Assembly: GCF_041435095.1 (NCBI RefSeq)
Contig: NZ_CP108025.1
Coordinates: forward strand, 4,836,001-4,900,000
DNA: 64,000 nt
DNA from: Kitasatospora sp. NBC_00315
GTDB lineage: Bacteria > Actinomycetota > Actinomycetes > Streptomycetales > Streptomycetaceae
Direction of reading: 5' to 3'
Shown here: positions 25,754-34,681 of the stretch, piece after piece
Position numbering within the stretch: position 1 is the stretch's first letter
Layout of the letters: every line of letters begins with the position of its first letter
Made by a program: the position numbers and the translations under genes
Notes under the pieces: model-generated
The model's database searches: none
Told to the model about the DNA's origin: nothing
What the model saw: the letters and a program-made list of their open reading frames with translations, nothing else

Positions 25754-27310
25754 ATGAACGCGGTCCTCATCGCCCTCCTGCTGGTGCCGCTGCTCGGCGC
25801 CGCGGCCTGCCTGACCCCGGTCCTGGGCAGCGACCCGGTCGCGGCCGACCGGCGGGCGCTGCGCTTCAACACCGCCGTCACCGGCATCGTGCTGCTGCTC
25901 ACCCTCGCGCTCGCGGCCGGGTTCGACCACGGCCGGCCCGGCCGGATGCAGGCCACCACCGACATCGCCTGGATCCCGGCGATCGGCGTGCGCCTGCACC
26001 TCGGCGTGGACGGCATCTCACTGCCGCTGATCGTGCTCACCGCCCTGCTCACCTTCCTCTGCGCGCTGTACTCCGCGCGGCGGCTCCCCAGCGGTGAGGG
26101 CGTCCCGTCCGCGCGATCCTTCGTCGGCCTCTTCCTGCTGCTCGAAGTCGGCATGCTCGCCACCTTCGCGGTGCTCGACCTGATCCTCTTCTTCCTGGCC
26201 TTCGAGATCGTGCTGATCCCGATGTACTTCCTGATCGCCCGCTGGGGCAGCGGGCAGCGCGTCCCGGCGGCCAACCGGTTCATCCTCTACACGCTGCTCG
26301 GCTCGGCCGTGATGCTGCTGGGCTTCCTACTGGTCGGCACCAAGGCCGGCACCTTCGACATGCAGGCGCTGGCCGCCGCCCACGGCAGCGGCCTCAGCCA
26401 CACCACCCAGGTCACCGCCGCCCTCGCGATCATGGTCGGGCTGGCCGTGAAGGCCCCCGCCTGGCCGCTGCACAGCTGGCTCCCGGACGCCCACACGGCC
26501 GCACCCACCGTCGGCTCCGTGCTGCTCGCCGGGGTGCTGCTGAAGATGGGGACGTACGGCCTGGTCCGCGTCCTGCTCCCGGTCGTCCCGGACGGCACGG
26601 CGACCCTCGCCCCCTACCTCGGGGCGTTCGCCGCCGTCGGCATCGTCTACGGCTCCCTGGCCTGCCTGGCCCTCGCCCGGCCGGGCGCCAAGGGCGACCT
26701 CAAGCGCCTGATCGCCTACTCCTCGGTCGGCCACATGGGCTTCGTGCTGCTGGGCATCGCCTCCCTCACCCCGGCGGGTGTGAACGGCGCCCTGTTCGCC
26801 AACATCGCCCACGGCCTGATCACCGGCCTGCTCTTCTTCATCGTCGGCGCCGTCAAGGACCGCTACGGCACCGCCGACCTGGACACCCTCTCCGGCGCCA
26901 CCGGGGCGGCCCTCTACGGGCGCGCCCCGCGGATCGGCGCACTGCTCGCTTTCGCCGCCGTCGCCAGCCTCGGCCTGCCCGGCCTGGCCGGCTTCTGGGG
27001 CGAGCTGCTCGCGATGTTCGGCGCCTTCGATCCGGCCGCCGGGCTCTCCCGGCCCGCCTTCGTGACGTACATGGTGCTGGCCGGCCTCGGCACCCTCCTC
27101 ACCGCCGCGTACCTGCTGATCGTGATCAGGCGCGTCTGCATGGGTGATCCGAGGCAGCCCTCGGCCGTCGCCGAACTCCCCGACCTGCGTCCGTACGAGG
27201 CCCTCAGCTGGACCCCGCTGGCCGCGCTCACCCTGCTCGCCGGTCTCTGGCCCGCCCTGCTGCTCGGTTTCTCCGACCCGGCCGTCAAGCACCTGCTCGG
27301 GGGTGGCTGA
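25754..27310 (+). CDS. nuoM: NADH-quinone oxidoreductase subunit M
   Basis: A 518-residue antiporter-like subunit. Key residues: Glu in FEIVLIPMYFLIARWG, Lys in VKAPAWPLHSWLPDAH, and a further Lys in LLKMGTYGLVRV. The start ATG 25754 is chosen over TTG 25742 because GGAG precedes it at proper distance. It follows nuoL after 96 bp of GC-rich sequence without a clear terminator, so co-transcription is likely. Three bases separate it from nuoN. Confidence 0.94.
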   Translation: MNAVLIALLLVPLLGAAACLTPVLGSDPVAADRRALRFNTAVTGIVLLLTLALAAGFDHGRPGRMQATTDIAWIPAIGVRLHLGVDGISLPLIVLTALLTFLCALYSARRLPSGEGVPSARSFVGLFLLLEVGMLATFAVLDLILFFLAFEIVLIPMYFLIARWGSGQRVPAANRFILYTLLGSAVMLLGFLLVGTKAGTFDMQALAAAHGSGLSHTTQVTAALAIMVGLAVKAPAWPLHSWLPDAHTAAPTVGSVLLAGVLLKMGTYGLVRVLLPVVPDGTATLAPYLGAFAAVGIVYGSLACLALARPGAKGDLKRLIAYSSVGHMGFVLLGIASLTPAGVNGALFANIAHGLITGLLFFIVGAVKDRYGTADLDTLSGATGAALYGRAPRIGALLAFAAVASLGLPGLAGFWGELLAMFGAFDPAAGLSRPAFVTYMVLAGLGTLLTAAYLLIVIRRVCMGDPRQPSAVAELPDLRPYEALSWTPLAALTLLAGLWPALLLGFSDPAVKHLLGGG

Positions 27311-27313
27311 CCC

Positions 27314-28945
27314 ATGCCCGCCGCCCAGCTCGCCACCACGCTCGGTACGCAGCTCAGCTCTCACCTCACGGGGCAGCCCACTGTGACCTCCCTCGCCGTA
27401 GCCGACCCGGGCGGCCTCATCCAGTCCGTCGACTGGGTGGCCGTCGCACCACCGCTGATCGCCGGCCTGACCGGCCTTGCCGTCCTGCTCGCCGACCTCT
27501 TCCTGCCCGAGCGCCGCAAGGCGCTGCTCGGCTGGTTCTCCGTCGCCGGACTCGCCCTCGCACTCGTCGCCCTGCTGCCGCTCACCGGCGGCACACCCCG
27601 CGCGACCTTCTGCCTGGGGGACGCGTCGGGTGCCACCGGCGCCGCGCTGGCCGGCGGCTCCGCCACGGCCGGCTGCAGTTACGTCGCCGACCACTTCGCG
27701 CTGGTCTTCCAGCTGCTCGCCCTCGGCGGCGCGCTGATCGCCGCGCTGCTCTCGATCCACACCGTGGACGAGGAGAGACTGCCCGGCGGCGAGTACTGGT
27801 TCCTGCTGCTCGCCAGCGCGACGGGCGCCGCCCTGCTGCCCGCCGCCCGTGACCTGGCCACGCTGGTGATCGCCCTGGAAGTGGCCTCGCTGCCCGCGTT
27901 CGCCCTGGTCGCGCTGCGCCGCGACGGCCGGGGCGCCGAGGCCGCGCTGAAGTTCTTCCTCTCCTCGGTCACCGCCACCGCCGTGATGCTGATGGGCGTC
28001 AGCTTCGTCTACGCCGCCACCGGCAGCCTGCACCTGGTCGCGATCGCCGACGGCCTGGCCCACGCACCCGGCCGGCTGACGCCGCTGGCCGAGGCGGGCG
28101 CCGTGCTCGTCCTGGTCGGCTTCGCGTTCAAGATCGCCGTCGTCCCGTTCCACTTCTGGGTGCCCGACACCTACACCGGCGCCCCGCTGCCGGTGGCCGG
28201 CTACCTCTCGGTGGTCGGCAAGGCGGCCGGCCTCTCCGGCCTGGCCCTGGTCACCGGCATCGGCTTCCGCCCGTACGGCCACACCTGGGGCCTGGTGCTC
28301 GCGGTGCTGGCCGCCCTCACCATGACGGCCGGCAACACGGCGGCCCTGCGCCAGCGCGGGGACACCGCGTACAGCGCCGTCCGGCTGCTCGCCTGGTCCT
28401 CCATCGGGCAGGCCGGCTACCTGCTCGTCCCGATCGCGGCCGCCGGGTACGCCGGGGGCGGCGACCCGATCGGCGCCACCGCCGCCTACGGGCTGATCTA
28501 CGGGGTGGTCAACCTCGGCGCCTTCGCGGTGGTGGCGGTGGTCGCCCGCAACGGCGGCACCCGGCTGGACGACCACCGCGGGCTGTTCGCCCGCCGCCGC
28601 TGGACGGCCCTCGCGCTCGCCTTCTTCCTGCTCTGCCTGGCCGGGCTGCCGCCGGGCGTGATCGGGCTGTTCGGCAAGGTCGTGGTGTTCCGCGCCGCCG
28701 TCGACGCCGGTCTCGGCTGGCTGGCCGTGGTGATGGCGGTGAACGTGGTCGTCGCGCTCTTCTACTACCTGGCCTGGACGGCGAGGCTGTTCGCCCCGGC
28801 GGGCGCGGGCGAGCCCGGACCGGCCCCGGCCGGGCGCCTGCCCGTCCCGCTCACGGCCACCCTCGCGCTGACCGCGTCCGTCGCCGTGGTGCTCTCGGTG
28901 GCCCCGCAGCTGGTCCTCCAGGTGGTCGGCGGCAGCCTGTTCTGA
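27314..28945 (+). CDS. nuoN: NADH-quinone oxidoreductase subunit N
   Basis: A 543-residue antiporter-like subunit closing the operon. The core has 14 helices with Lys in FKIAVVPFHFWVPDTYTGAP and the VVGKAAGLSGLALV helix. About 45 residues before the first helix form a variable N-terminus; the start ATG 27314 immediately follows the nuoM stop. With NuoL and NuoM it completes the proton-pumping part of the module. Confidence 0.93.
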   Translation: MPAAQLATTLGTQLSSHLTGQPTVTSLAVADPGGLIQSVDWVAVAPPLIAGLTGLAVLLADLFLPERRKALLGWFSVAGLALALVALLPLTGGTPRATFCLGDASGATGAALAGGSATAGCSYVADHFALVFQLLALGGALIAALLSIHTVDEERLPGGEYWFLLLASATGAALLPAARDLATLVIALEVASLPAFALVALRRDGRGAEAALKFFLSSVTATAVMLMGVSFVYAATGSLHLVAIADGLAHAPGRLTPLAEAGAVLVLVGFAFKIAVVPFHFWVPDTYTGAPLPVAGYLSVVGKAAGLSGLALVTGIGFRPYGHTWGLVLAVLAALTMTAGNTAALRQRGDTAYSAVRLLAWSSIGQAGYLLVPIAAAGYAGGGDPIGATAAYGLIYGVVNLGAFAVVAVVARNGGTRLDDHRGLFARRRWTALALAFFLLCLAGLPPGVIGLFGKVVVFRAAVDAGLGWLAVVMAVNVVVALFYYLAWTARLFAPAGAGEPGPAPAGRLPVPLTATLALTASVAVVLSVAPQLVLQVVGGSLF

Positions 28946-29106
28946 CCCCGCCGGACGGCCGGTCCAAGGGCCCCTGCGGGGGCCGGCCGCGGCGGGGCGC
29001 GGGGCGCTCGCGCGGGCACAAGGGAACAAGGCCGCCGTACCCGTCCGTTGATCCGGCACGGGAACGAGTCAGAGGGGTTCCCACCGCACCACCAGGAGGG
29101 TCTGCC

Positions 29107-29970
29107 GTGCACCGCCGGCACAACGGACTGAGGACGGCCGTCCTGCTCGGCGGCCTCTCGGCGCTGATCCTGCTGATCGGCAGTTTCTTCGGCCGTACGG
29201 GCTTCGTGCTGGCCCTGCTGGTCGCGCTGGGCACCAACGCGTACGCGTACTGGAACAGCGACAGGCTGGCCCTGCGCGCGATGCGGGCCCGGCCGGTCAG
29301 CGAGATCGAGGCGCCCGTGCTCTACCGGATCGTCCGGGAGCTCTCGACCTCCGCCCGCCAGCCGATGCCCCGCCTCTACATCTCGCCGACGCCGGCCCCG
29401 AACGCCTTCGCCACCGGCCGCAACCCGCGCAACGCCGCCGTCTGCTGCACCGACGGGATCCTGCAGATCCTGGACGAGCGCGAGCTGCGCGGAGTGCTGG
29501 GCCACGAGCTCAGCCACGTGTACAACCGCGACATCCTGATCTCCTCGGTGGCCGGCGCACTCGCCTCGGCGGTGATGTTCCTGGTGAACTTCGCCTGGCT
29601 GGTGCCGATCGGCCGCAGCGAGGACGACGACGGACCGGGCCTGTTCGGCATGCTGGCGATCATGATCCTCGGGCCGCTGGCGGCCGGTCTGATCCAGCTG
29701 GCCGTCAGCCGCTCCCGGGAGTACCAGGCCGATGCCGACGGCGCCCGGATCACCGGTGATCCGCTCGCCCTGGCGAGCGCCCTGCGCAAGCTCGACATCG
29801 GCACCCGACAGCTCCCGCTGCCGCCCGAGCCCCAGCTCCAGACGGCCAGCCACATGATGATCGCCAGCCCGTTCCGCCCGGGGGAGGCGGGCGCCCGGCT
29901 GTTCTCCACCCACCCGCCGATGGCCGAGCGGATCGCCCGTCTGGAACGGATGGCCGGCCACCGGCCGTAG
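29107..29970 (+). CDS. htpX: HtpX-family membrane zinc metalloprotease
   Basis: A 287-residue M48 protease. Two N-terminal helices (residues about 12-50) precede the zinc motif HELSH (in GVLGHELSHVYNRD) near residue 138, and the third ligand Glu is in SREYQADADGA near 205. Another helical pair lies between. HtpX degrades damaged membrane proteins with its active site on the cytoplasmic side. GTG 29107 follows an AGGAGGG site. It comes 161 bp after nuoN; the same nuoN-htpX order is recalled from S. coelicolor, hinting at quality control of the nearby respiratory complex. Confidence 0.92.
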   Translation: MHRRHNGLRTAVLLGGLSALILLIGSFFGRTGFVLALLVALGTNAYAYWNSDRLALRAMRARPVSEIEAPVLYRIVRELSTSARQPMPRLYISPTPAPNAFATGRNPRNAAVCCTDGILQILDERELRGVLGHELSHVYNRDILISSVAGALASAVMFLVNFAWLVPIGRSEDDDGPGLFGMLAIMILGPLAAGLIQLAVSRSREYQADADGARITGDPLALASALRKLDIGTRQLPLPPEPQLQTASHMMIASPFRPGEAGARLFSTHPPMAERIARLERMAGHRP

Positions 29971-30030
29971 GGCGCCGTCACCCGGCCCCGCCGGTGGGCC
30001 ACCCCGGCGCCGGCGCGCCCGGGCCGCCGG

Positions 30031-31545
30031 TCAGCGCCCGCCGACGCCGACTCCCGAGCGCGGGGAGCCGGGCGGCGCGTCCGCCGGCGGACGTCCGCCG
30101 CCACTGCCGCCGCCACTGCCGCGGCCCGTGCGGACGCGGGCGAGCGGGCCGCCCCGGGTCGGCGCCGCCGCCGCCAGCAGTGCCAGGGCGACCGCCGCGG
30201 CGGTGGCCCACCCCTCGTACCCGAGCAGGCAGGCCGTCGCGAGGCAGACCACCAGCGCGGCCGGCCGCAGCGCGCCGGTGAGCAGGCGGACGGCGGCGGC
30301 CATGCAGCCCAGGTAGACGATCAGGAAGAGCGCGGTCGGGAGGGCGACCAGCTGGGCGGTGGTCACCGCGCCGGCGCCGGTGAGGGCGAGCAGCAGCCCG
30401 CCGACCGCGGCGATGGCCGCCACGACGCCGAGCCCCCGCGCCGGGCGCGCGGCGCCGCCGGGGGCGTCGGGTGCGTCGGTCATGCCGTCCATGCCGGTCA
30501 CGCCGTTCGCGTCGTCCACGCCGTTCGCGTCGTCCACGCCGTCCACGTCGGTCACGCCGTTCGCGTCGCGGTCCGGTCCGGTGTCCCGTCGGGCCTGCGT
30601 CCGGGCCTGCGTCCGGGCCTGCGGCGCCTCGGGGGAGCGTCGCCGGGTGAGTAGTTCGGCGGCCATCGCGGTGGCGCCGGTCAGATAGGTGTTGGTCGCG
30701 GCCAGGGTGAGCAGGACGGCCGTGGCGGCGGCCACCGCCGGGCCGCCGCCGCCGATCACGGTGCGCAGCAGGTCGGCCAGCGGCACGGGCCCGGCGGCCC
30801 GGGGCCCGAGGACGCCGACCGTGGCGGCCGCCAGCGCCAGGAAGAGCAGGCTGGTGACGACGAAGGCGATCGCCACCACCCGGGGGAGCTGGCGGCGCGG
30901 GTCGCGCAGGCGGACGGTGAGCGGAGCGGCGGCCTCCCAGCCGATGAAGGCGAACATCACCGAGGCCGCGGCGGTGCCCGTCGCGCCCCACCCGTGCGGC
31001 GCGAACGGCGTCCAGTTGGCGGCCCTGGCGGCGCCGGCCGAGCCCGCCACGGCGACCACCACCAGGGTGCTCAGCGCGGCGACCAGTGCCAGTTGGAGCC
31101 GGGCGCCGGTGCGGACGTCCGCCAACCGCATGGCCAGGACCAGCGCGAGCAGTACCAGCGCGGCGGTGGCGGTCCGGCCGGGGAGCCCGAGCGCGTCGGC
31201 CACGTAGGCGCCGCCGATCAGGCAGACCACCGGCGCACCGGTGACCACCCCGGCGAGGTAGCACCAGGCGGCGGCGCGACCGGCGCGGCGGCCGAGCCCG
31301 GCGGCCGTGTACCCGGCGACGCCGCTCGCACTCGCCGGGCCCGGCATGGTGCCGAGGCGGGTGAACACGGCGGCGATCAGCCCGGAGAGCAGGAGCAGGG
31401 CGAGCCAGGACAGCAGCGAGGCGGGCCCCGCCTCGCGGGCGGCCAGGCCGGGCAGGAAGAGCAGGCTGGGTCCGAGCAGCGCCCCGATGTAGTGCGCGGT
31501 CGCACCGGCGGTCGACAGGAGTGAGGGGGGTGACTGGGTCGTCAT
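30031..31545 (-). CDS. APC-family amino-acid permease
   Basis: A 504-residue transporter from ATG 31545 (MTTQSPPSLLS). The longer frame to 31698 is rejected because it overlaps the divergent Lrp gene. The N-terminal APC signature (GALLGPSLLFLPGLAAREAGPASLLSW in parts) and about 11-12 helices are seen. Between the helices near residues 330 and 385 is a cytoplasmic loop of slippage repeats (QART units, then DANGV/DDANGV units). The C-terminus is Gly/Arg/Pro-rich. A GGGGAG site sits 12 bases before the start. Divergence from an Lrp regulator suggests substrate-responsive control. Confidence 0.85.
   Translation of the reverse strand: MTTQSPPSLLSTAGATAHYIGALLGPSLLFLPGLAAREAGPASLLSWLALLLLSGLIAAVFTRLGTMPGPASASGVAGYTAAGLGRRAGRAAAWCYLAGVVTGAPVVCLIGGAYVADALGLPGRTATAALVLLALVLAMRLADVRTGARLQLALVAALSTLVVVAVAGSAGAARAANWTPFAPHGWGATGTAAASVMFAFIGWEAAAPLTVRLRDPRRQLPRVVAIAFVVTSLLFLALAAATVGVLGPRAAGPVPLADLLRTVIGGGGPAVAAATAVLLTLAATNTYLTGATAMAAELLTRRRSPEAPQARTQARTQARRDTGPDRDANGVTDVDGVDDANGVDDANGVTGMDGMTDAPDAPGGAARPARGLGVVAAIAAVGGLLLALTGAGAVTTAQLVALPTALFLIVYLGCMAAAVRLLTGALRPAALVVCLATACLLGYEGWATAAAVALALLAAAAPTRGGPLARVRTGRGSGGGSGGGRPPADAPPGSPRSGVGVGGR
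30478..30632. repeat. in-frame tandem repeats in permease loop
   Basis: Two adjoining repeat sets in the permease gene: 18-bp CACGCCGTTCGCGTCGTC-like units (30508 onward, plus diverged copies on both sides) and three 12-bp GGGCCTGCGTCC units (30591-30626). Units are multiples of three, so they encode DANGVD and QART repeats and keep the frame. Confidence 0.8.
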
Positions 31546-31638
31546 GGGAGGAGCATGCTCCCCGATCCGCGGCACGCGATGGCGGATTCGGTGCCGAAAG
31601 CCCGCGGCGACGGCGGATCGTGCGACAGAATCGGGGTC

Positions 31639-32145
31639 ATGCCGCACACCATGCCGGGGCCGATGTACGACCGCATCGATCGCGCCATTCTGGAGCACCT
31701 CCAGCGCAACGGACGGACACCGAACGTCGACCTCGCCGAGGCCGTCCGGCTGTCACCGTCCTCCTGCCTGCGGCGTACCAAGGCGCTGGAGGCCGACGGG
31801 GTCATCGCCGGCTACCACGCCGAACTGGACCGGGCCAGGCTCGGTCTCGGGCTGACCGTCTTCGTCGCGCTCAAGGTCGACCAGCACTCCCGTGCCACCT
31901 CGCGGCTGCTCCAGGAGGCGCTGGCCGCGATCCCGGCGGTGGTCTCCTGCCACCTGGTGTCGGGGGAGGCCGACTTCCTGGTGGAGGTGGCGGTGCCCGA
32001 CCTGGAGGCGTACGAGCAGGTGCTGCTGGACGAGATCCTGGCCATCGCCCCGGTGCGTGACGCCCGCAGCACCTTCGCCATCCGTACGGTCGTCAACCGG
32101 GGCCCGCTGCCGGTGGACCAGTGGCCGGGCGCCCGCCGGGCGTAG
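31639..32145 (+). CDS. Lrp/AsnC-family regulator divergent from permease
   Basis: A 168-residue regulator: winged HTH (DRIDRAILEHLQRNGRTPNVDLAEAV, then SSCLRRTKALEADGVIAGY) followed by a RAM domain (LVEVAVPDLEAYEQVL). The start may be ATG 31639, 31651 or 31663; the family core begins at MYDRID (31663). It faces the amino-acid permease with 94 bp between starts, so the usual EamA/LysE/APC plus Lrp logic applies: it likely senses the transported amino acid and controls the exporter or importer. It is unlike the Lrp at 5728 in its ligand domain. Confidence 0.9.
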   Translation: MPHTMPGPMYDRIDRAILEHLQRNGRTPNVDLAEAVRLSPSSCLRRTKALEADGVIAGYHAELDRARLGLGLTVFVALKVDQHSRATSRLLQEALAAIPAVVSCHLVSGEADFLVEVAVPDLEAYEQVLLDEILAIAPVRDARSTFAIRTVVNRGPLPVDQWPGARRA

Positions 32146-32315
32146 GCCGCCCGTCCCCCGGCGTGCTCCCGCCGGCCCGACCCGGGCCGGCGCCCCCGCG
32201 AGCGCGTCCGGCCGAGGGAGCGCCGGGCCCGTCCGGCGTGCCGCCCGCGCGCCGCGCCGGTGACTGGTAGTGGTTGACCGACTACCCGTGACGGTGACCT
32301 GGAAGGTGCGCGGCC

Positions 32316-34028
32316 ATGACCCTGCTGCCGAGAACCGAACCCGCCGAGCGAGCACCGCGCCGCCCGCACCGTCCGCGCCGCGGCGGTGCCCGGCGGGCCC
32401 GGCGCGGACGGATGCTGGTGTCGTGGCTGACGACCACGGACCACAAGCGGATCGGGAGCCTCTACCTGACCACCGCGTTCGTGTTCTTCCTGTTCGGCGG
32501 CGTGATGGCGATGCTGATGCGGGCGGAGCTGGCCCGGCCGGGCCTGCAGCTGATGTCCAACGAGCAGTTCAACCAGCTGTTCACCATGCACGGCACGATC
32601 ATGCTGCTGATGTTCGCGACGCCGCTGTTCGCCGGCTTCGCGAACTGGATCATGCCGCTCCAGATCGGCGCCCCCGACGTCGCCTTCCCCCGCCTGAACA
32701 TGCTCGCCTACTGGCTCTACCTGCTGGGTTCGCTGATCGCCGTGAGCGGTTTTCTGACCCCGGAGGGCGCGGCCGACTTCGGCTGGTTCGCCTACGCGCC
32801 GCTGAACAGCGCGATCCACACCCCGGGCGTCGGCGGCGACCTGTGGATCATGGGCCTGGCGCTCTCCGGCTTCGGCACGATCATGGGCTCGGTCAACTTC
32901 ATCACCACGATCATCTGCTTCCGCGCCCCGGGTCTGACCATGTTCCGGATGTCGATCTTCGTCTGGAACATCCTGCTCACCAGCGTCCTGGTGCTCTTCG
33001 CCTTCCCCGTGCTGGCCGCCGCGCTGCTGGCACTGGAGGCGGACCGCAAGTTCGGCGCGCACGTCTTCGATCCGGCCAACGGCGGGGCCCTGCTCTGGCA
33101 GCACCTCTTCTGGTTCTTCGGCCACCCCGAGGTGTACATCATCGCGCTGCCGTTCTTCGGCATCGTCACCGAGATCATCCCGGTCTTCAGCCGCAAGCCG
33201 ATCTTCGGCTACTCCGGTCTGATCGCGGCCACCATCGCCATCGCCGGCCTCTCGGTCACCGTCTGGGCCCACCACATGTTCGTCACCGGCCAGGTGCTGC
33301 TGCCGTTCTTCTCCGTCATGACGCTGCTGATCGCCGTGCCGACCGGGGTGAAGTTCTTCAACTGGATCGGCACCATGTGGAGGGGGAGTCTGAGCTTCGA
33401 GACGCCGATGCTCTGGACGGTCGGCTTCCTGGTGACCTTCCTCTTCGGTGGTCTGACGGGCGTGCTGCTCGCCTCCCCGCCGATCGACTTCCACGTCTCG
33501 GACTCGTACTTCGTCGTCGCCCACTTCCACTACGTGGTCTTCGGCACCGTCGTCTTCGCGATGTTCGCCGGCTTCCACTTCTGGTGGCCCAAGATGACCG
33601 GCAGGATGCTCGACGAGCGGCTCGGGAAGATCCACTTCTGGACGCTGTTCATCGGCTTCCACGCCACCTTCCTGGTCCAGCACTGGCTCGGCGCCGAGGG
33701 CATGCCCCGCCGCTACGCCGACTACCTGGCCTCGGACGGTTTCACCACCCTGAACACCGTCTCCAGCATCGGCTCCTTCCTGCTCGGCCTCTCCACCCTG
33801 CCGTTCCTCTACAACGTCTGGAAGACCGCCAAGTACGGCGAGAAGGTGGAGGCCGACGACCCCTGGGGCTACGGCCGCTCGCTGGAGTGGGCGACCTCCT
33901 GCCCGCCGCCGCGGCACAACTTCGTCACGCTGCCGCGCATCCGGTCCGAGTCGCCGGCCTTCGACCTGCACCACCCCGAGATCGCCGAGGCCGACCGGCT
34001 GCAGAACGCCCGCGAACCGCTCGGCTGA
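32316..34028 (+). CDS. ctaD: cytochrome c oxidase subunit I (aa3 type), solitary
   Basis: A 570-residue heme-copper oxidase subunit with 12 helices. Heme and copper ligands are visible: low-spin heme His in FTMHGTIMLL, CuB ligands in WFFGHPEVYI and WAHHMF, and the heme a/a3 His pair in VVAHFHYVVFG. The K-channel Tyr follows HPEV. A basic N-terminal tail (residues 1-32) is longer than usual. The ATG has a GGAAGG site. No subunit II, III or IV, and no assembly factor, lies nearby, so this is an extra copy that must borrow partners from elsewhere or be specialised. Confidence 0.95.
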   Translation: MTLLPRTEPAERAPRRPHRPRRGGARRARRGRMLVSWLTTTDHKRIGSLYLTTAFVFFLFGGVMAMLMRAELARPGLQLMSNEQFNQLFTMHGTIMLLMFATPLFAGFANWIMPLQIGAPDVAFPRLNMLAYWLYLLGSLIAVSGFLTPEGAADFGWFAYAPLNSAIHTPGVGGDLWIMGLALSGFGTIMGSVNFITTIICFRAPGLTMFRMSIFVWNILLTSVLVLFAFPVLAAALLALEADRKFGAHVFDPANGGALLWQHLFWFFGHPEVYIIALPFFGIVTEIIPVFSRKPIFGYSGLIAATIAIAGLSVTVWAHHMFVTGQVLLPFFSVMTLLIAVPTGVKFFNWIGTMWRGSLSFETPMLWTVGFLVTFLFGGLTGVLLASPPIDFHVSDSYFVVAHFHYVVFGTVVFAMFAGFHFWWPKMTGRMLDERLGKIHFWTLFIGFHATFLVQHWLGAEGMPRRYADYLASDGFTTLNTVSSIGSFLLGLSTLPFLYNVWKTAKYGEKVEADDPWGYGRSLEWATSCPPPRHNFVTLPRIRSESPAFDLHHPEIAEADRLQNAREPLG

Positions 34029-34092
34029 GCGCCCGCCCGCCGGGCCGCCGATGTCGGGCGGCCCGGCGGCGGGCCGTGCGAAGCTGGATCGC

Positions 34093-34491
34093 ATGAAGGT
34101 ACTCGGGTTTGTCCTGAACGTCATCTGGCTGATCTTCTGCGGTATCTGGATGGCACTCGGTTACGCCATCGCCGGGATCATCTGCTGCGTACTGATCATC
34201 ACCATCCCGTTCGGCATCGCCGCCTTCCGCATCGCCGGGTACGTGCTGTGGCCGTTCGGCCGCACGACCGTGCAGCGCGACGATGCCGGGGCGCCCTCGC
34301 TGGTCGGCAACATCATCTGGTTCGTGGTGGCCGGGATCTGGCTGGCCATCGGCCACGTGGTGACCAGCATCCCGCTGTTCCTGTCCATCATCGGGATCCC
34401 GTTCGGCTGGGCGAACCTGAAGATGATCCCGATCTCGCTGATGCCGCTCGGCCGCGAGATCGTCTCCACCGACGAGAAGTTCGGCGGCTGA
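34093..34491 (+). CDS. YccF-domain inner membrane protein
   Basis: A 132-residue protein made of two YccF repeats, each with a hydrophobic helix pair ending in IPFG and closing with a PFGR or PLGR motif (ends near residues 60 and 120). Three or four transmembrane helices are predicted. Function of the family is unknown. ATG 34093 is preferred; upstream sequence is GC-rich noncoding. It is a single gene after ctaD. Confidence 0.88.
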   Translation: MKVLGFVLNVIWLIFCGIWMALGYAIAGIICCVLIITIPFGIAAFRIAGYVLWPFGRTTVQRDDAGAPSLVGNIIWFVVAGIWLAIGHVVTSIPLFLSIIGIPFGWANLKMIPISLMPLGREIVSTDEKFGG

Positions 34492-34681
34492 GGCGATCGG
34501 GACCGCATCCGCCCGGGTGCGGTCCTCGGCGGCCGCAGGGCGGGGCAGGGGCGCGCGTCCGGCAGCCTCCGCCCTTGCCCCGCACCGCCCTTGCCCCGCA
34601 CCGCCCAGCTCCGCCCTGCCCCACATCGTGGCCCGGGGCGTGGGTCCGGGGCGGCACCAGAACCGACGAGGAGAGAGCCCG

